Positions 1 to 6,801 of a DNA stretch of 64,000 nucleotides are shown piece after piece. The notes beneath the pieces are model-generated. The model did no database searches, was not told the DNA's origin, and saw only the letters and a list, made by a program, of their open reading frames with translations. Source of the DNA: Streptomyces sp. XD-27 (lineage in GTDB: Bacteria > Actinomycetota > Actinomycetes > Streptomycetales > Streptomycetaceae); assembly GCF_030553055.1 (NCBI RefSeq), contig NZ_CP130713.1, forward strand, positions 1,364,001 to 1,428,000, read 5' to 3'. The position numbers and the translations under genes were made by a program. Within the stretch, counting starts at the first letter, position 1, and every line of letters starts with the position of its first letter.

Positions 1-487
1 TCGGCGGCGCGGTCCAGCGGTAGTGGGCGCGCCAGTTGTCGGCGTTGCGGTACTGGTTGAGCCAGACGTGCCGGGGGTCGGTGGCGCACAGCCGGCGGAC
101 CAGGGCGAGCCGCGCGCCGAGGAAGCCTCCTTCGGGGTCGGGGTCGGTGACGATGCGGACCTCCGCGCCGAGCGCCTCCATCAGGCGCCGGGCCGCGAGG
201 TTGCAGCGGGAGTCGGTGACGCACAGGAAGCGGTGGCCCTTGCTGGCCGCGATCATGCTCAGTGCGACGCCGAGGTTGCCGGAGGAGGACTCGACCAGGA
301 TCGAGTCCTCTTTGAGCACCCCGCTCTGCTCGGCCGCCTCGATCATCGAGAGCGCGGCCTTCTGTTTGATGGATCCGCTGAAATTGAAGCCCTCGCATTT
401 GAGGTAGATCGACGAGCCGAGTACCGGCCGGAGATCGACGTAGAGATCGTCTTCGTTGAATTCCTGCGGGGCCGAGATGATCGGCAT
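1..487 (-). CDS. sbnA: 2,3-diaminopropionate biosynthesis protein SbnA (partial, 3' end outside window)
   Basis: This is a PLP-dependent cysteine-synthase-fold enzyme. In the SbnA family it joins O-phospho-L-serine and L-glutamate to N-(2-amino-2-carboxyethyl)-L-glutamate, the first step to L-2,3-diaminopropionate. The visible 162 residues start MPIISAPQEFNEDD and contain the PLP-lysine segment GFNFSGSIKQKAA and the substrate/PLP loop ESSSGNLGVALSMIAA, followed by CVTDSR and NQYRNADNW, all characteristic of SbnA rather than housekeeping CysK. The gene runs off the left edge, so about half of the usual ~320 residues is missing. It lies 40 nt downstream of sbnB on the same strand, so the two are probably co-transcribed. 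They would supply diaminopropionate to the NRPS upstream. Confidence in the family is high. Confidence 0.9.
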   Translation of the reverse strand, partial: MPIISAPQEFNEDDLYVDLRPVLGSSIYLKCEGFNFSGSIKQKAALSMIEAAEQSGVLKEDSILVESSSGNLGVALSMIAASKGHRFLCVTDSRCNLAARRLMEALGAEVRIVTDPDPEGGFLGARLALVRRLCATDPRHVWLNQYRNADNWRAHYRWTAPP

Positions 488-527
488 GGGTCCTCCCGCG
501 TCAGGTGTGGCCAAGAAGGGCGGGCGG

Positions 528-1565
528 TCAGCCGTAGCGGCGCATCTCGTGGAAGAAGCCGTCGACGACGGAGAGTTCGCCCGCCTCGCGCACGGTGTCG
601 TACACGTGCTTGCCGAGCGCGAGGTCGAGGATCCCGAGGCCGAACGGCGAGAAGATCACCGGCCGGTCGGCGGGGGGTCGGAGGGTGCCGTCCAGCACGT
701 CGTACAGGGTCCCGTGCACGAAGTCGCGGTGGCCGGTGCGCTGTTCGGCCAGGTGCAGGGAGGTGTTCGCCTTCAGGCAGTGCTCGACGTCGTCCACCAC
801 GTTGGTCGCGGCGAGGACCACCTCGGGCGCCAGGTCGCGCAGCGAGACGTGCAGGACCAGCGGATGGTGATCGAACCACGCGGGGTCCTCGACGTGCGGC
901 TCGCCCGCGACGGTGGCGAAGACGACGAGGTCGCTGGAGCGGATGAGCGCTTCGGCGCTCTCGTGCACGGTGACGGTGCCGGGGGCGCCGGAGCGCTCCA
1001 GGTAGCCGGCGAACCCCTCGGAGTGCTCTCGGCTCAGGTCGTACACGCCCGTCTCGTCGAACTCCCAGCCGGTGCCGGCCAGGAAGGCGTGGATGAAGCG
1101 GGCGATCAGTCCGACGCCGAAGAAGCCGACGCGGCGGGGGCGCGCCCGGCCCGCGGAGAGCCGGTCCGCGGCGAGCGCGGCCGAGGCCGCGGTGCGCGCG
1201 GCGCTGATGATGGAGCTCTCCAGGCAGGCCAGCGGGTAGCCGGTGGCGGGGTCGTTGAGGATCAGCACGGCCGAGGCGCGCGGCAGCCCCGCCGCGACGT
1301 TCTCGGGGAAGCTGGAGATCCACTTGAGCCCGTCGACCCCGATGCCGCCGCCGACGGAGGCGGGCAGCGCGATGATGCGGGAGCTCGGCCGGTCGGGGAA
1401 GCGCAGGAAGTACGAGGGCGGGTTGACGGTGTCGCCGGCGCCGTGGGCGCGGTAGGCCGCTTCGATGATGCCGGTGACCTCCCGGTGCCGGCCGCCGAGC
1501 ACGCGGTCGACCTGGGCACCGGAGATCACGGCGAAGTCGGGCGGTGCCGCGGTGGGTGAGGACAT
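528..1565 (-). CDS. sbnB: SbnB-like N-(2-amino-2-carboxyethyl)-L-glutamate dehydrogenase
   Basis: This protein of 345 aa belongs to the ornithine cyclodeaminase/mu-crystallin family. In SbnB the NAD-dependent enzyme oxidatively cleaves the SbnA product to 2-oxoglutarate and L-2,3-diaminopropionate. Visible features are the N-terminal substrate region with RIIALPASVGGG and GLKWISSFPEN, the Rossmann glycine motif VGFFGVGLIARF near residue 148, and the C-terminal SPFGLGILDLALGKHV. Length is normal for the family. The ATG start at 1565 is preceded by AGGGA at good spacing. Pairing with sbnA is the usual diaminopropionate cassette of NRPS clusters (viomycin and capreomycin carry equivalents). Transcription must start inside or downstream of the IS110 element that now lies just upstream, or read through it. 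Confidence 0.93.
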   Translation of the reverse strand: MSSPTAAPPDFAVISGAQVDRVLGGRHREVTGIIEAAYRAHGAGDTVNPPSYFLRFPDRPSSRIIALPASVGGGIGVDGLKWISSFPENVAAGLPRASAVLILNDPATGYPLACLESSIISAARTAASAALAADRLSAGRARPRRVGFFGVGLIARFIHAFLAGTGWEFDETGVYDLSREHSEGFAGYLERSGAPGTVTVHESAEALIRSSDLVVFATVAGEPHVEDPAWFDHHPLVLHVSLRDLAPEVVLAATNVVDDVEHCLKANTSLHLAEQRTGHRDFVHGTLYDVLDGTLRPPADRPVIFSPFGLGILDLALGKHVYDTVREAGELSVVDGFFHEMRRYG

Positions 1566-1590
1566 GGGTGTTCCCTAAGAATGTGAGGCG

Positions 1591-1668
1591 GTCCGGGAGG
1601 ACCGGGTGTGGCTGATGGGTGTTTGCCGTTGATGGCTTCCGGAGAATGGCCGCCCGGTCCTCCGGGAC
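1591..1668 (+). repeat. Stem-forming inverted repeat in the IS110 left end (candidate bridge-RNA region)
   Basis: GTCCGGGAGGACCGGG at 1591-1606 pairs with CCCGGTCCTCCGGGAC at 1653-1668, a 16-bp stem with one mismatch enclosing 46 nt. It lies in the non-coding segment upstream of the transposase, where IS110-group elements encode a structured guide (bridge) RNA. That it is part of such an RNA is inference from position. The alternative is an ordinary regulatory or attenuator hairpin. Confidence 0.35.
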
Positions 1669-1772
1669 GCTCCGACTGCTGATTGAGAACTGCGGTCATC
1701 GCTGGTTAGGGACCTGTCGGCGGAGTGTTCTCCGGGCCATGGGAGTGCTGGTCATGGAGGAACGGAGCAACG

Positions 1773-2975
1773 TTGAGCACGCCTCACGCGCGCATATGGG
1801 TCGGCATCGACGCAGGCAAAGGGCACCACTGGGCGGCCGCTGTCGACGCCGACGGTCAGACGTTGTTCTCGACAAAAGTGATCAACGACGAAGCGCAGAT
1901 CCTCACGCTCATCGAGACGGCCCGCGAGCGGGCGGATGAGGTGCGGTGGGCGGTGGATATCTCCGGCCGTGCGTCCACGCTGCTGCTGGCTCTGCTGGTT
2001 GCCCACGGGCAGCAGGTGGTCTACGTGCCCGGCCGCACTGTCAACCGGATGACCGGCGCCTACCGGGGCGAGGGCAAGACCGACGCCAAGGACGCCCGGG
2101 TCATCGCCGACCAGGCCCGCATGCGACGGGACTTCGCCCCACTGGACACGCCCCCGGAGCTGGTCACCACCCTCCAGGTGCTCACTCACTACCGGGCGGA
2201 TCTGATCGCCGACCGCGTCCGGCTGGTCAATCGGCTCCGTGACCTGCTGGTGGGCATCTGCCCGGCCCTGGAGCGGGCCTTCGACTACTCCGCGGCCAAG
2301 GGCCCGGTCGTGATGCTGACCGAGTACCAGACTCCGGCCGCCCTGCGCCGGATCGGCGTCAAGCGGCTGACTACCTGGCTGGAACGCCGCAAGGTCCGCA
2401 GCGCCCAGGCCGTCGCCACCAAGGCGGTGGAAGCGGCCCAGTCGCAGATGACCGTCCTGCCCGGCGAGAAGCGGGCCGCCAAGCTGGTCTGCGACCTGGC
2501 CCACCAGCTCCTGGCCCTGGACGAGCGGATCAAGGACAACGACCGGGAGATCCGTGAGACCTTCCGCGCCGACGACCGCGCCGAGATCATCGAGTCCATG
2601 CCCGGCATGGGCCCCATCCTCGGAGCCGAGTTCGTCGCGATCGTCGGCGACCTGTCCGGCTACCGCGACGCTGGGCGCCTGGCCTCGCATGCCGGCCTGG
2701 CCCCGGTGCCTCGCGACTCCGGCCGCCGCACCGGCAACTACCACCGGCCCAAACGCTACAACCGGCGCCTGCGCTGGTTGTTCTACATGTCCGCGCAGTC
2801 CGCCATGATGCGGCCGGGCCCGTCGCGGGACTACTACCTCAAGAAGCGTGGCGAGGGGCTGCTGCACACCCAGGCCCTGCTCGCACTTGCCCGCCGTCGG
2901 GTCGACGTGCTCTGGGCGATGCTGCGTGACAAGAGGCTGTTCACCTCCGCCCCGCCGATCACGCAGACGGCTTGA
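1773..2975 (+). CDS. IS110-family transposase/recombinase
   Basis: The protein has 400 residues if it starts at TTG 1773, which has GGAGG 12 nt upstream. An ATG 48 nt further up (1725) would add 16 unlikely residues. The N-terminal DEDD/RuvC-like domain shows RIWVGIDAGKGHHWAAAV, AVDISGRAS and GEGKTDAKDARVIADQA. The C-terminal Transposase_20 domain shows ESMPGMGPILGAEFVAIVGD and HAGLAPVPRDSGRR, with the candidate nucleophilic serine in RDSGRR, then NRRLRWLFYMSAQSAM. Length and domain order are full size, so the enzyme looks intact. It is encoded antisense to the flanking peptide-biosynthesis genes and is therefore an insertion rather than part of the pathway. Confidence 0.93.
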   Translation: MSTPHARIWVGIDAGKGHHWAAAVDADGQTLFSTKVINDEAQILTLIETARERADEVRWAVDISGRASTLLLALLVAHGQQVVYVPGRTVNRMTGAYRGEGKTDAKDARVIADQARMRRDFAPLDTPPELVTTLQVLTHYRADLIADRVRLVNRLRDLLVGICPALERAFDYSAAKGPVVMLTEYQTPAALRRIGVKRLTTWLERRKVRSAQAVATKAVEAAQSQMTVLPGEKRAAKLVCDLAHQLLALDERIKDNDREIRETFRADDRAEIIESMPGMGPILGAEFVAIVGDLSGYRDAGRLASHAGLAPVPRDSGRRTGNYHRPKRYNRRLRWLFYMSAQSAMMRPGPSRDYYLKKRGEGLLHTQALLALARRRVDVLWAMLRDKRLFTSAPPITQTA

Positions 2976-3015
2976 CACGATCATTGAGATTCTCCGTTGG
3001 GTGTGGTGGGGCCGG

Positions 3016-4002
3016 TCAGGGCGCGAGCACATGGCCGGGCAGGCGGACCGGGTTGCCGAGGACCACGGCGATCTCGCGGTCGCCCTCGTAGGGCTCGCGG
3101 CTGTGCGCCATGCGCAGGTTGTCCACGAGCAGGACGTCGCCGGTGCGCCACGGTTCGCGGCACGTGGCGTCCTGGTAGGCCCGGTTGATGGTGTCGACCG
3201 CCTCGGCCGGGATGGGTTCCCCGTCGCCGTACGCCGTGTTGAACGGCAGCGAGTCGGGCCCGTACACGTCGGTCAGGTACTCGCGGACCATCGGGTCGAG
3301 GGTCAGCTCGTTGAGGAAGGCCGCCTGGTTGAACCAGACGGGCCGCCCGCTGCCCGGGTGCGTGACCACCGCGGCGCGCCGCTGTCGGGTGCGCAGCGCC
3401 CCATCGGGCAGCCACTCGTGGGCGATGCCCTCCTGGGCGCAGTAGGCGTCCACCTGGCCGGGGTCGTCGGTGCCGAACGCCTCGGTCCAGGCGACGCCGA
3501 CCTCGCGGTAGGTGCGGGTCAGCCGCCAGCCGACGCGGTCGAACCGCTCGACGAGCTCGGGCGGGAGGGCGCGCAGCACGGCAGTGGAGTCCGCGACGGC
3601 GGTGGCGCCGCCGTCGCCGGGCGCGGTGAGGCAGGCGAACAGGGCGAGGGAGGGCACCTGTGCGGCGTAACTCAGCTCGTGGTGCATGCACATCGGCTCG
3701 TCGGGCGGCCACTCGGAGGAGGACAGGACGCCCGGCGCGAGGGTGCGGCGCGGCGCGAACGCCTCGCGCTCCGGCATCGCCTCGATGCCGAACGCGGCCG
3801 CGATCTCCGCGACGGCCTCGGGGGTACGGGGGCGCAGGCCGCGCACCACCACCGCCCCGTGCTCGTCGACCGCGGCGCGCACGGCGCCGCGGTGGGCCGC
3901 GGCCCAGGCGGGCGGGGTGTCGGCTCCGTCGGCGGTCATCACCGGCAGCCGGCCGGGGAGGGCGGCCGGTACGGAGGCCGTGAGGTCAAGGACGGACGTC
4001 AT
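3016..4002 (-). CDS. SyrP-like Fe(II)/2-oxoglutarate-dependent amino acid beta-hydroxylase (TauD family)
   Basis: This 328-aa protein is of the TauD/TfdA (clavaminate-synthase-like) fold. The iron ligands are visible: HxE in MCMHHELSYAAQ (residues around 105-110) and the distal His in NLRMAHSREPYEG, followed by the 2-oxoglutarate arginine region EGDREIAVVLGNPVR. The HHELSY version resembles the HNEMSY motif of SyrP, which hydroxylates aspartate held on an NRPS carrier domain. The gene follows the A-T protein by 77 nt on the same strand and is separated from sbnB by IS110. It most likely beta-hydroxylates a carrier-bound Asp/Asn-type residue; the second module of the first synthetase has an Asn-like pocket. 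Substrate is inference, family is secure. Confidence 0.85.
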   Translation of the reverse strand: MTSVLDLTASVPAALPGRLPVMTADGADTPPAWAAAHRGAVRAAVDEHGAVVVRGLRPRTPEAVAEIAAAFGIEAMPEREAFAPRRTLAPGVLSSSEWPPDEPMCMHHELSYAAQVPSLALFACLTAPGDGGATAVADSTAVLRALPPELVERFDRVGWRLTRTYREVGVAWTEAFGTDDPGQVDAYCAQEGIAHEWLPDGALRTRQRRAAVVTHPGSGRPVWFNQAAFLNELTLDPMVREYLTDVYGPDSLPFNTAYGDGEPIPAEAVDTINRAYQDATCREPWRTGDVLLVDNLRMAHSREPYEGDREIAVVLGNPVRLPGHVLAP

Positions 4003-4079
4003 CTTCCGGTCTCTCTCTCGATGCGGATACGCGATACGGGTACGCGGAGCGGATGCGCGGCAGCAGGACGCGGCCGGTG

Positions 4080-6623
4080 TCAGACCGCGGCCGGCAGGGC
4101 ACCGCCGGCGCGTCGGGACGGCTCGGCGGCGCGCGCGTCGACCAGCTCCGCGAGGTCGGCGAGGACGGGTCGGGCGGCCAGTTCGGCGACGGTGACGAGC
4201 CGGTCGAGGCCGATGGCGAGCCGTACCGCGGTCAGGGAGGTGCCGCCGAGTTCGAAGAAGTGCGCGTCGCGGGCGATGCGGTGGGCCGGCACCTTCAGTA
4301 CCGCGCTCCACAGCTCGGCCAGGCGGCGCTCGGTGTCCGTCGCGGGCAGCTCGGGCCCGGCGGCGGGGGTGCCCGGCGCGGCGGCGTCCGGTCCGGCGGC
4401 CCGGCGGGCCAGCTCCTTCTTGTCGATCTTCCCGTTGGCCGTGAGCGGCATCGCGTCCACGCGGACCAGGCGCGCGGGCACCATGTACGACGGCAGCGCG
4501 GCGGCGAGGTGGTCGCGCAGCCCGGCCGTCTCGCCCCCGTCGGCCGTGGTGTAGTGGCCGACGAGGAAGCGCTCGTCGCCGCTGCCGACGGCGACCACCG
4601 CCGCGTCGCGCACGCCGTCCGCCCGCATCATGCGGTCCTCGATCTCGCCGATCTCGATGCGGAAGCCCCGGATCTTCATCTGGGCGTCCCGGCGGCCGTG
4701 GAACTCCAGGCGCCCGTCCGGCGCCCATCGCCCGAAGTCGCCCGAGCGGTAGACGCGGTGGCCCGGCGCGGCCGGGTCCGGCAGGAAGGCGGCCCGGGTG
4801 CGCTCCTCGTCGTTGACGTAGCCGCGGCCCACGCAGACGCCGTGGAAGACGATCTCGCCGGGGGCGCCGGCGGGCACCGGTCGCAGCCGCTCGTCGACCA
4901 CCTGGACGCGGACGTTGCGCACGGGCCGGCCGAGCGGCACCGACGGTCCCTCGGGTGGCTTGCGCATCACCTCGTGGTTGGTGTCGTCGCTGGTCTCGGT
5001 GAGGCCGTAGGCGTTGGTCAGGGGCACCTGCGGGAACGCCGCGAACCACCGCTCGACGAGCTCCTTCTTGAGCGCCTCGCCGGTCGCCGAGACCATCCGC
5101 AGGTCCGGCAGCGGGCCGGTCCGCCCCTCCAGGTAGGTGAGCAGGACCTCCAGGTAGGAGGGCACGAGCTGGACCACGTGAATGCGCCCGGACCGCAGGA
5201 TGTCGGTGAACCGGCCGATCTCCAGGACGGCCTCCTGCTCGATGATGTGGGTGCGTCCGCCGACGGCGAGCGCCGACACCAGCTGCCACAGGGAGATGTC
5301 GAAGCACTGGGGTGCGGTCTGCGCGACCGTGGTGTCCGCGGTGATCTCCAGGTCCTCGATCTTGGCGAGGAGGTGGTTGACGAATCCGGCGTGCTCGCAC
5401 ATCGCGCCCTTGGGCTCGCCGGTGGAGCCGGAGGTGAAGTAGATGTAGGCGAGCGCGTCGGCGGCGACCGGGAACCGCGGGTCGTGGTCGGCGAGTCGGT
5501 CGGGCAGCTCGTCGATCCGCAGGACGGCGGGGGCGTCGCCGCGGTCGCCGATCGCCGCGACGGCCTCGGTGAGCGTCGGGGAGACCTCTCCCGCGGTCAG
5601 GACGAGCCGGCAGCCGCTGCGCCGCAGCATGGCCTCGACGCGGGAGGCGGGGAAGTGGGGTTCGACGGGCAGATAGGCTCCGCCCGCCTTGAACACGCCG
5701 ATCACGGCAGCCGCCCAGTCCAGGTCGCGCTCGGTGACGACCGCGACCACGTCCTCGTTCCACAGCCCCTCGTGGCGCAGCTGCCAGGCGACGCGGTTGG
5801 CCTGCCGGTTGAGTTCGCCGTACGTCAGTGAGCGCGTGCCGTGCACCACCGCGACGGCGTCGGGGCGCAGCCGGGCCTGCTCCTCGAACAGCTCGTGGAA
5901 GCGCCGGTCGGGCAGCGGCCGTTCGGGGCCGGCGAGCCGCTCCCACTGGAAGCGGAGCTCCTCCTCGCCGAGCAGGTGTCGCGCGTGGTGCGGGGCGTCC
6001 GGCTCGGTGACGGCCCGCCGCAGCGCTGTCGCGTAGTACCCGGCGACGCGCCGGGCCGCCGTGGCGTCGAGGACGTCGGCGCGGTGCCGGACGAGCAGCC
6101 GTGCCCCGTCGACGGCCACCCCGAGCACGACGCCGCGGGGCAGCTCGACCGGCAGGTCGGCCGCCCGCTCCGCGGCGAGCGCCTCGAACAGCGGCAGCGG
6201 GGTGTGCGGGGCGTGTGCGGCGAAGCCGCGGATCGCGCGCAGGGTGGCGGCGGCGGTCTCGGTGAGCTCGTGCCAGCTGCCGTCGTCGACCGTCACCCGG
6301 GCCATCAGGGCGCTGCCGCCCGCGGGCTGGAATCCGGTGATGGTCTCCCGGTCGCCGGTGAGCGCGGCGACGACCTTGGCGTGGGCGGCGAGCAGCAGCG
6401 GCGCGGTGACGTCCGCGGTCCCGCCGATGCCGTCGCCCTCGCCGCCTTCGACGCCGTCCAGCTCCGTCCAGATCTCGCCCGTGCCGGAGTCCCCGGGCTC
6501 GGCGGCCCAGCCCGGCATAGGCGTGAATCCCCCGGCGCGGACGGCATCGCGCCAGTACTCCCGGGCGGCCGCGCCGCCGACCTCGTCCGCCCCGTCCCCG
6601 TTCACCACGAGTGTCGCCTCCAT
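4080..6623 (-). CDS. Free-standing NRPS adenylation-carrier protein (A-T), diamino-acid-like pocket
   Basis: From ATG 6623 this is 847 aa. Residues 1-240 are a shortened condensation-like region (AAREYWRDAV, LLAAHAKVVAALTG) with no HHxxxDG, so it is not catalytic. The A domain follows (about 245-750: FTSGSTGEPKGA, FDISLWQL, NAYGLTETSDD, YRSGDFGRW, NGKIDKKEL), then a carrier domain with FFELGGTSLTAV near 810. Reading the pocket by eye gives D-I-W-Q-V-A-A-D-D plus the core lysine. As I recall it, the 2,4-diaminobutyrate code of syringomycin synthetase is DIWELTADDK, which agrees at seven positions. With sbnA/sbnB close by, 2,3-diaminopropionate is the likely substrate. The protein may serve the A-less module of the terminal synthetase. 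An in-frame extension up to 6899 lies over the terminator and was rejected. Confidence 0.85.
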   Translation of the reverse strand: MEATLVVNGDGADEVGGAAAREYWRDAVRAGGFTPMPGWAAEPGDSGTGEIWTELDGVEGGEGDGIGGTADVTAPLLLAAHAKVVAALTGDRETITGFQPAGGSALMARVTVDDGSWHELTETAAATLRAIRGFAAHAPHTPLPLFEALAAERAADLPVELPRGVVLGVAVDGARLLVRHRADVLDATAARRVAGYYATALRRAVTEPDAPHHARHLLGEEELRFQWERLAGPERPLPDRRFHELFEEQARLRPDAVAVVHGTRSLTYGELNRQANRVAWQLRHEGLWNEDVVAVVTERDLDWAAAVIGVFKAGGAYLPVEPHFPASRVEAMLRRSGCRLVLTAGEVSPTLTEAVAAIGDRGDAPAVLRIDELPDRLADHDPRFPVAADALAYIYFTSGSTGEPKGAMCEHAGFVNHLLAKIEDLEITADTTVAQTAPQCFDISLWQLVSALAVGGRTHIIEQEAVLEIGRFTDILRSGRIHVVQLVPSYLEVLLTYLEGRTGPLPDLRMVSATGEALKKELVERWFAAFPQVPLTNAYGLTETSDDTNHEVMRKPPEGPSVPLGRPVRNVRVQVVDERLRPVPAGAPGEIVFHGVCVGRGYVNDEERTRAAFLPDPAAPGHRVYRSGDFGRWAPDGRLEFHGRRDAQMKIRGFRIEIGEIEDRMMRADGVRDAAVVAVGSGDERFLVGHYTTADGGETAGLRDHLAAALPSYMVPARLVRVDAMPLTANGKIDKKELARRAAGPDAAAPGTPAAGPELPATDTERRLAELWSAVLKVPAHRIARDAHFFELGGTSLTAVRLAIGLDRLVTVAELAARPVLADLAELVDARAAEPSRRAGGALPAAV

Positions 6624-6742
6624 CGGGAATGCCAGCCGTTTCGTGTGGGCCGAATCCCCCGGCGCCACGTCGGTGAATTCGACGATATTGAGCCGCCTTA
6701 TCGGTGGAATATCGGTCCTGTTCCGGCCATTGCGCACGGAAA

Positions 6743-6787
6743 AGCCCGGTGGTGGCGGCCGGTTGAACCGACCGCCACCACCGGGCT
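6743..6787 (-). terminator. Hairpin terminator of the main NRPS operon
   Basis: AGCCCGGTGGTGGCGG (6743-6758) pairs perfectly with CCGCCACCACCGGGCT (6772-6787), and an inner CGGTT/AACCG adds more pairs with one mismatch. Read on the minus strand, the stem is followed by TTTTCC. It lies 15 nt past the thioesterase stop codon (6802), so it ends the 22-kb synthetase transcript and separates it from the A-T gene. Confidence 0.85.
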
Positions 6788-6801
6788 GAGGCGTACGGAA
6801 T

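Larger units (their letters stand above)
1582..3015 (+). mobile_element. IS110-family insertion sequence (ends approximate)
   Basis: The element carries one IS110-type transposase gene on the plus strand, opposite to every neighbouring gene. It is wedged between the sbnB start (1565, RBS to about 1578) and the stop of the SyrP-like hydroxylase (3016). IS110 elements lack terminal inverted repeats and usually make no target duplication, so the exact ends cannot be read here. The limits given are simply the non-neighbour sequence. About 190 nt of non-coding sequence lies left of the transposase and only about 40 nt right of it, the layout of the IS110 (not IS1111) subgroup, where the non-coding left end encodes the bridge RNA. 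Confidence 0.75.

Noticed and set aside
23..946. Long plus-strand open frames over sbnA/sbnB and over most NRPS genes (for example 4053-5831, 7938-10280, 13-16 kb, 20364-23234)
   Set aside because: They are antisense or shifted shadows of real genes, caused by high G+C. Their products are Arg/Pro/Gly/Ala-rich without domains, while the minus-strand frames have full conserved motifs.
1725..1772. ATG 1725 as start of the IS110 transposase
   Set aside because: The extra 16 residues do not match the family; TTG 1773 has a purine-rich RBS and gives the normal N-terminus.
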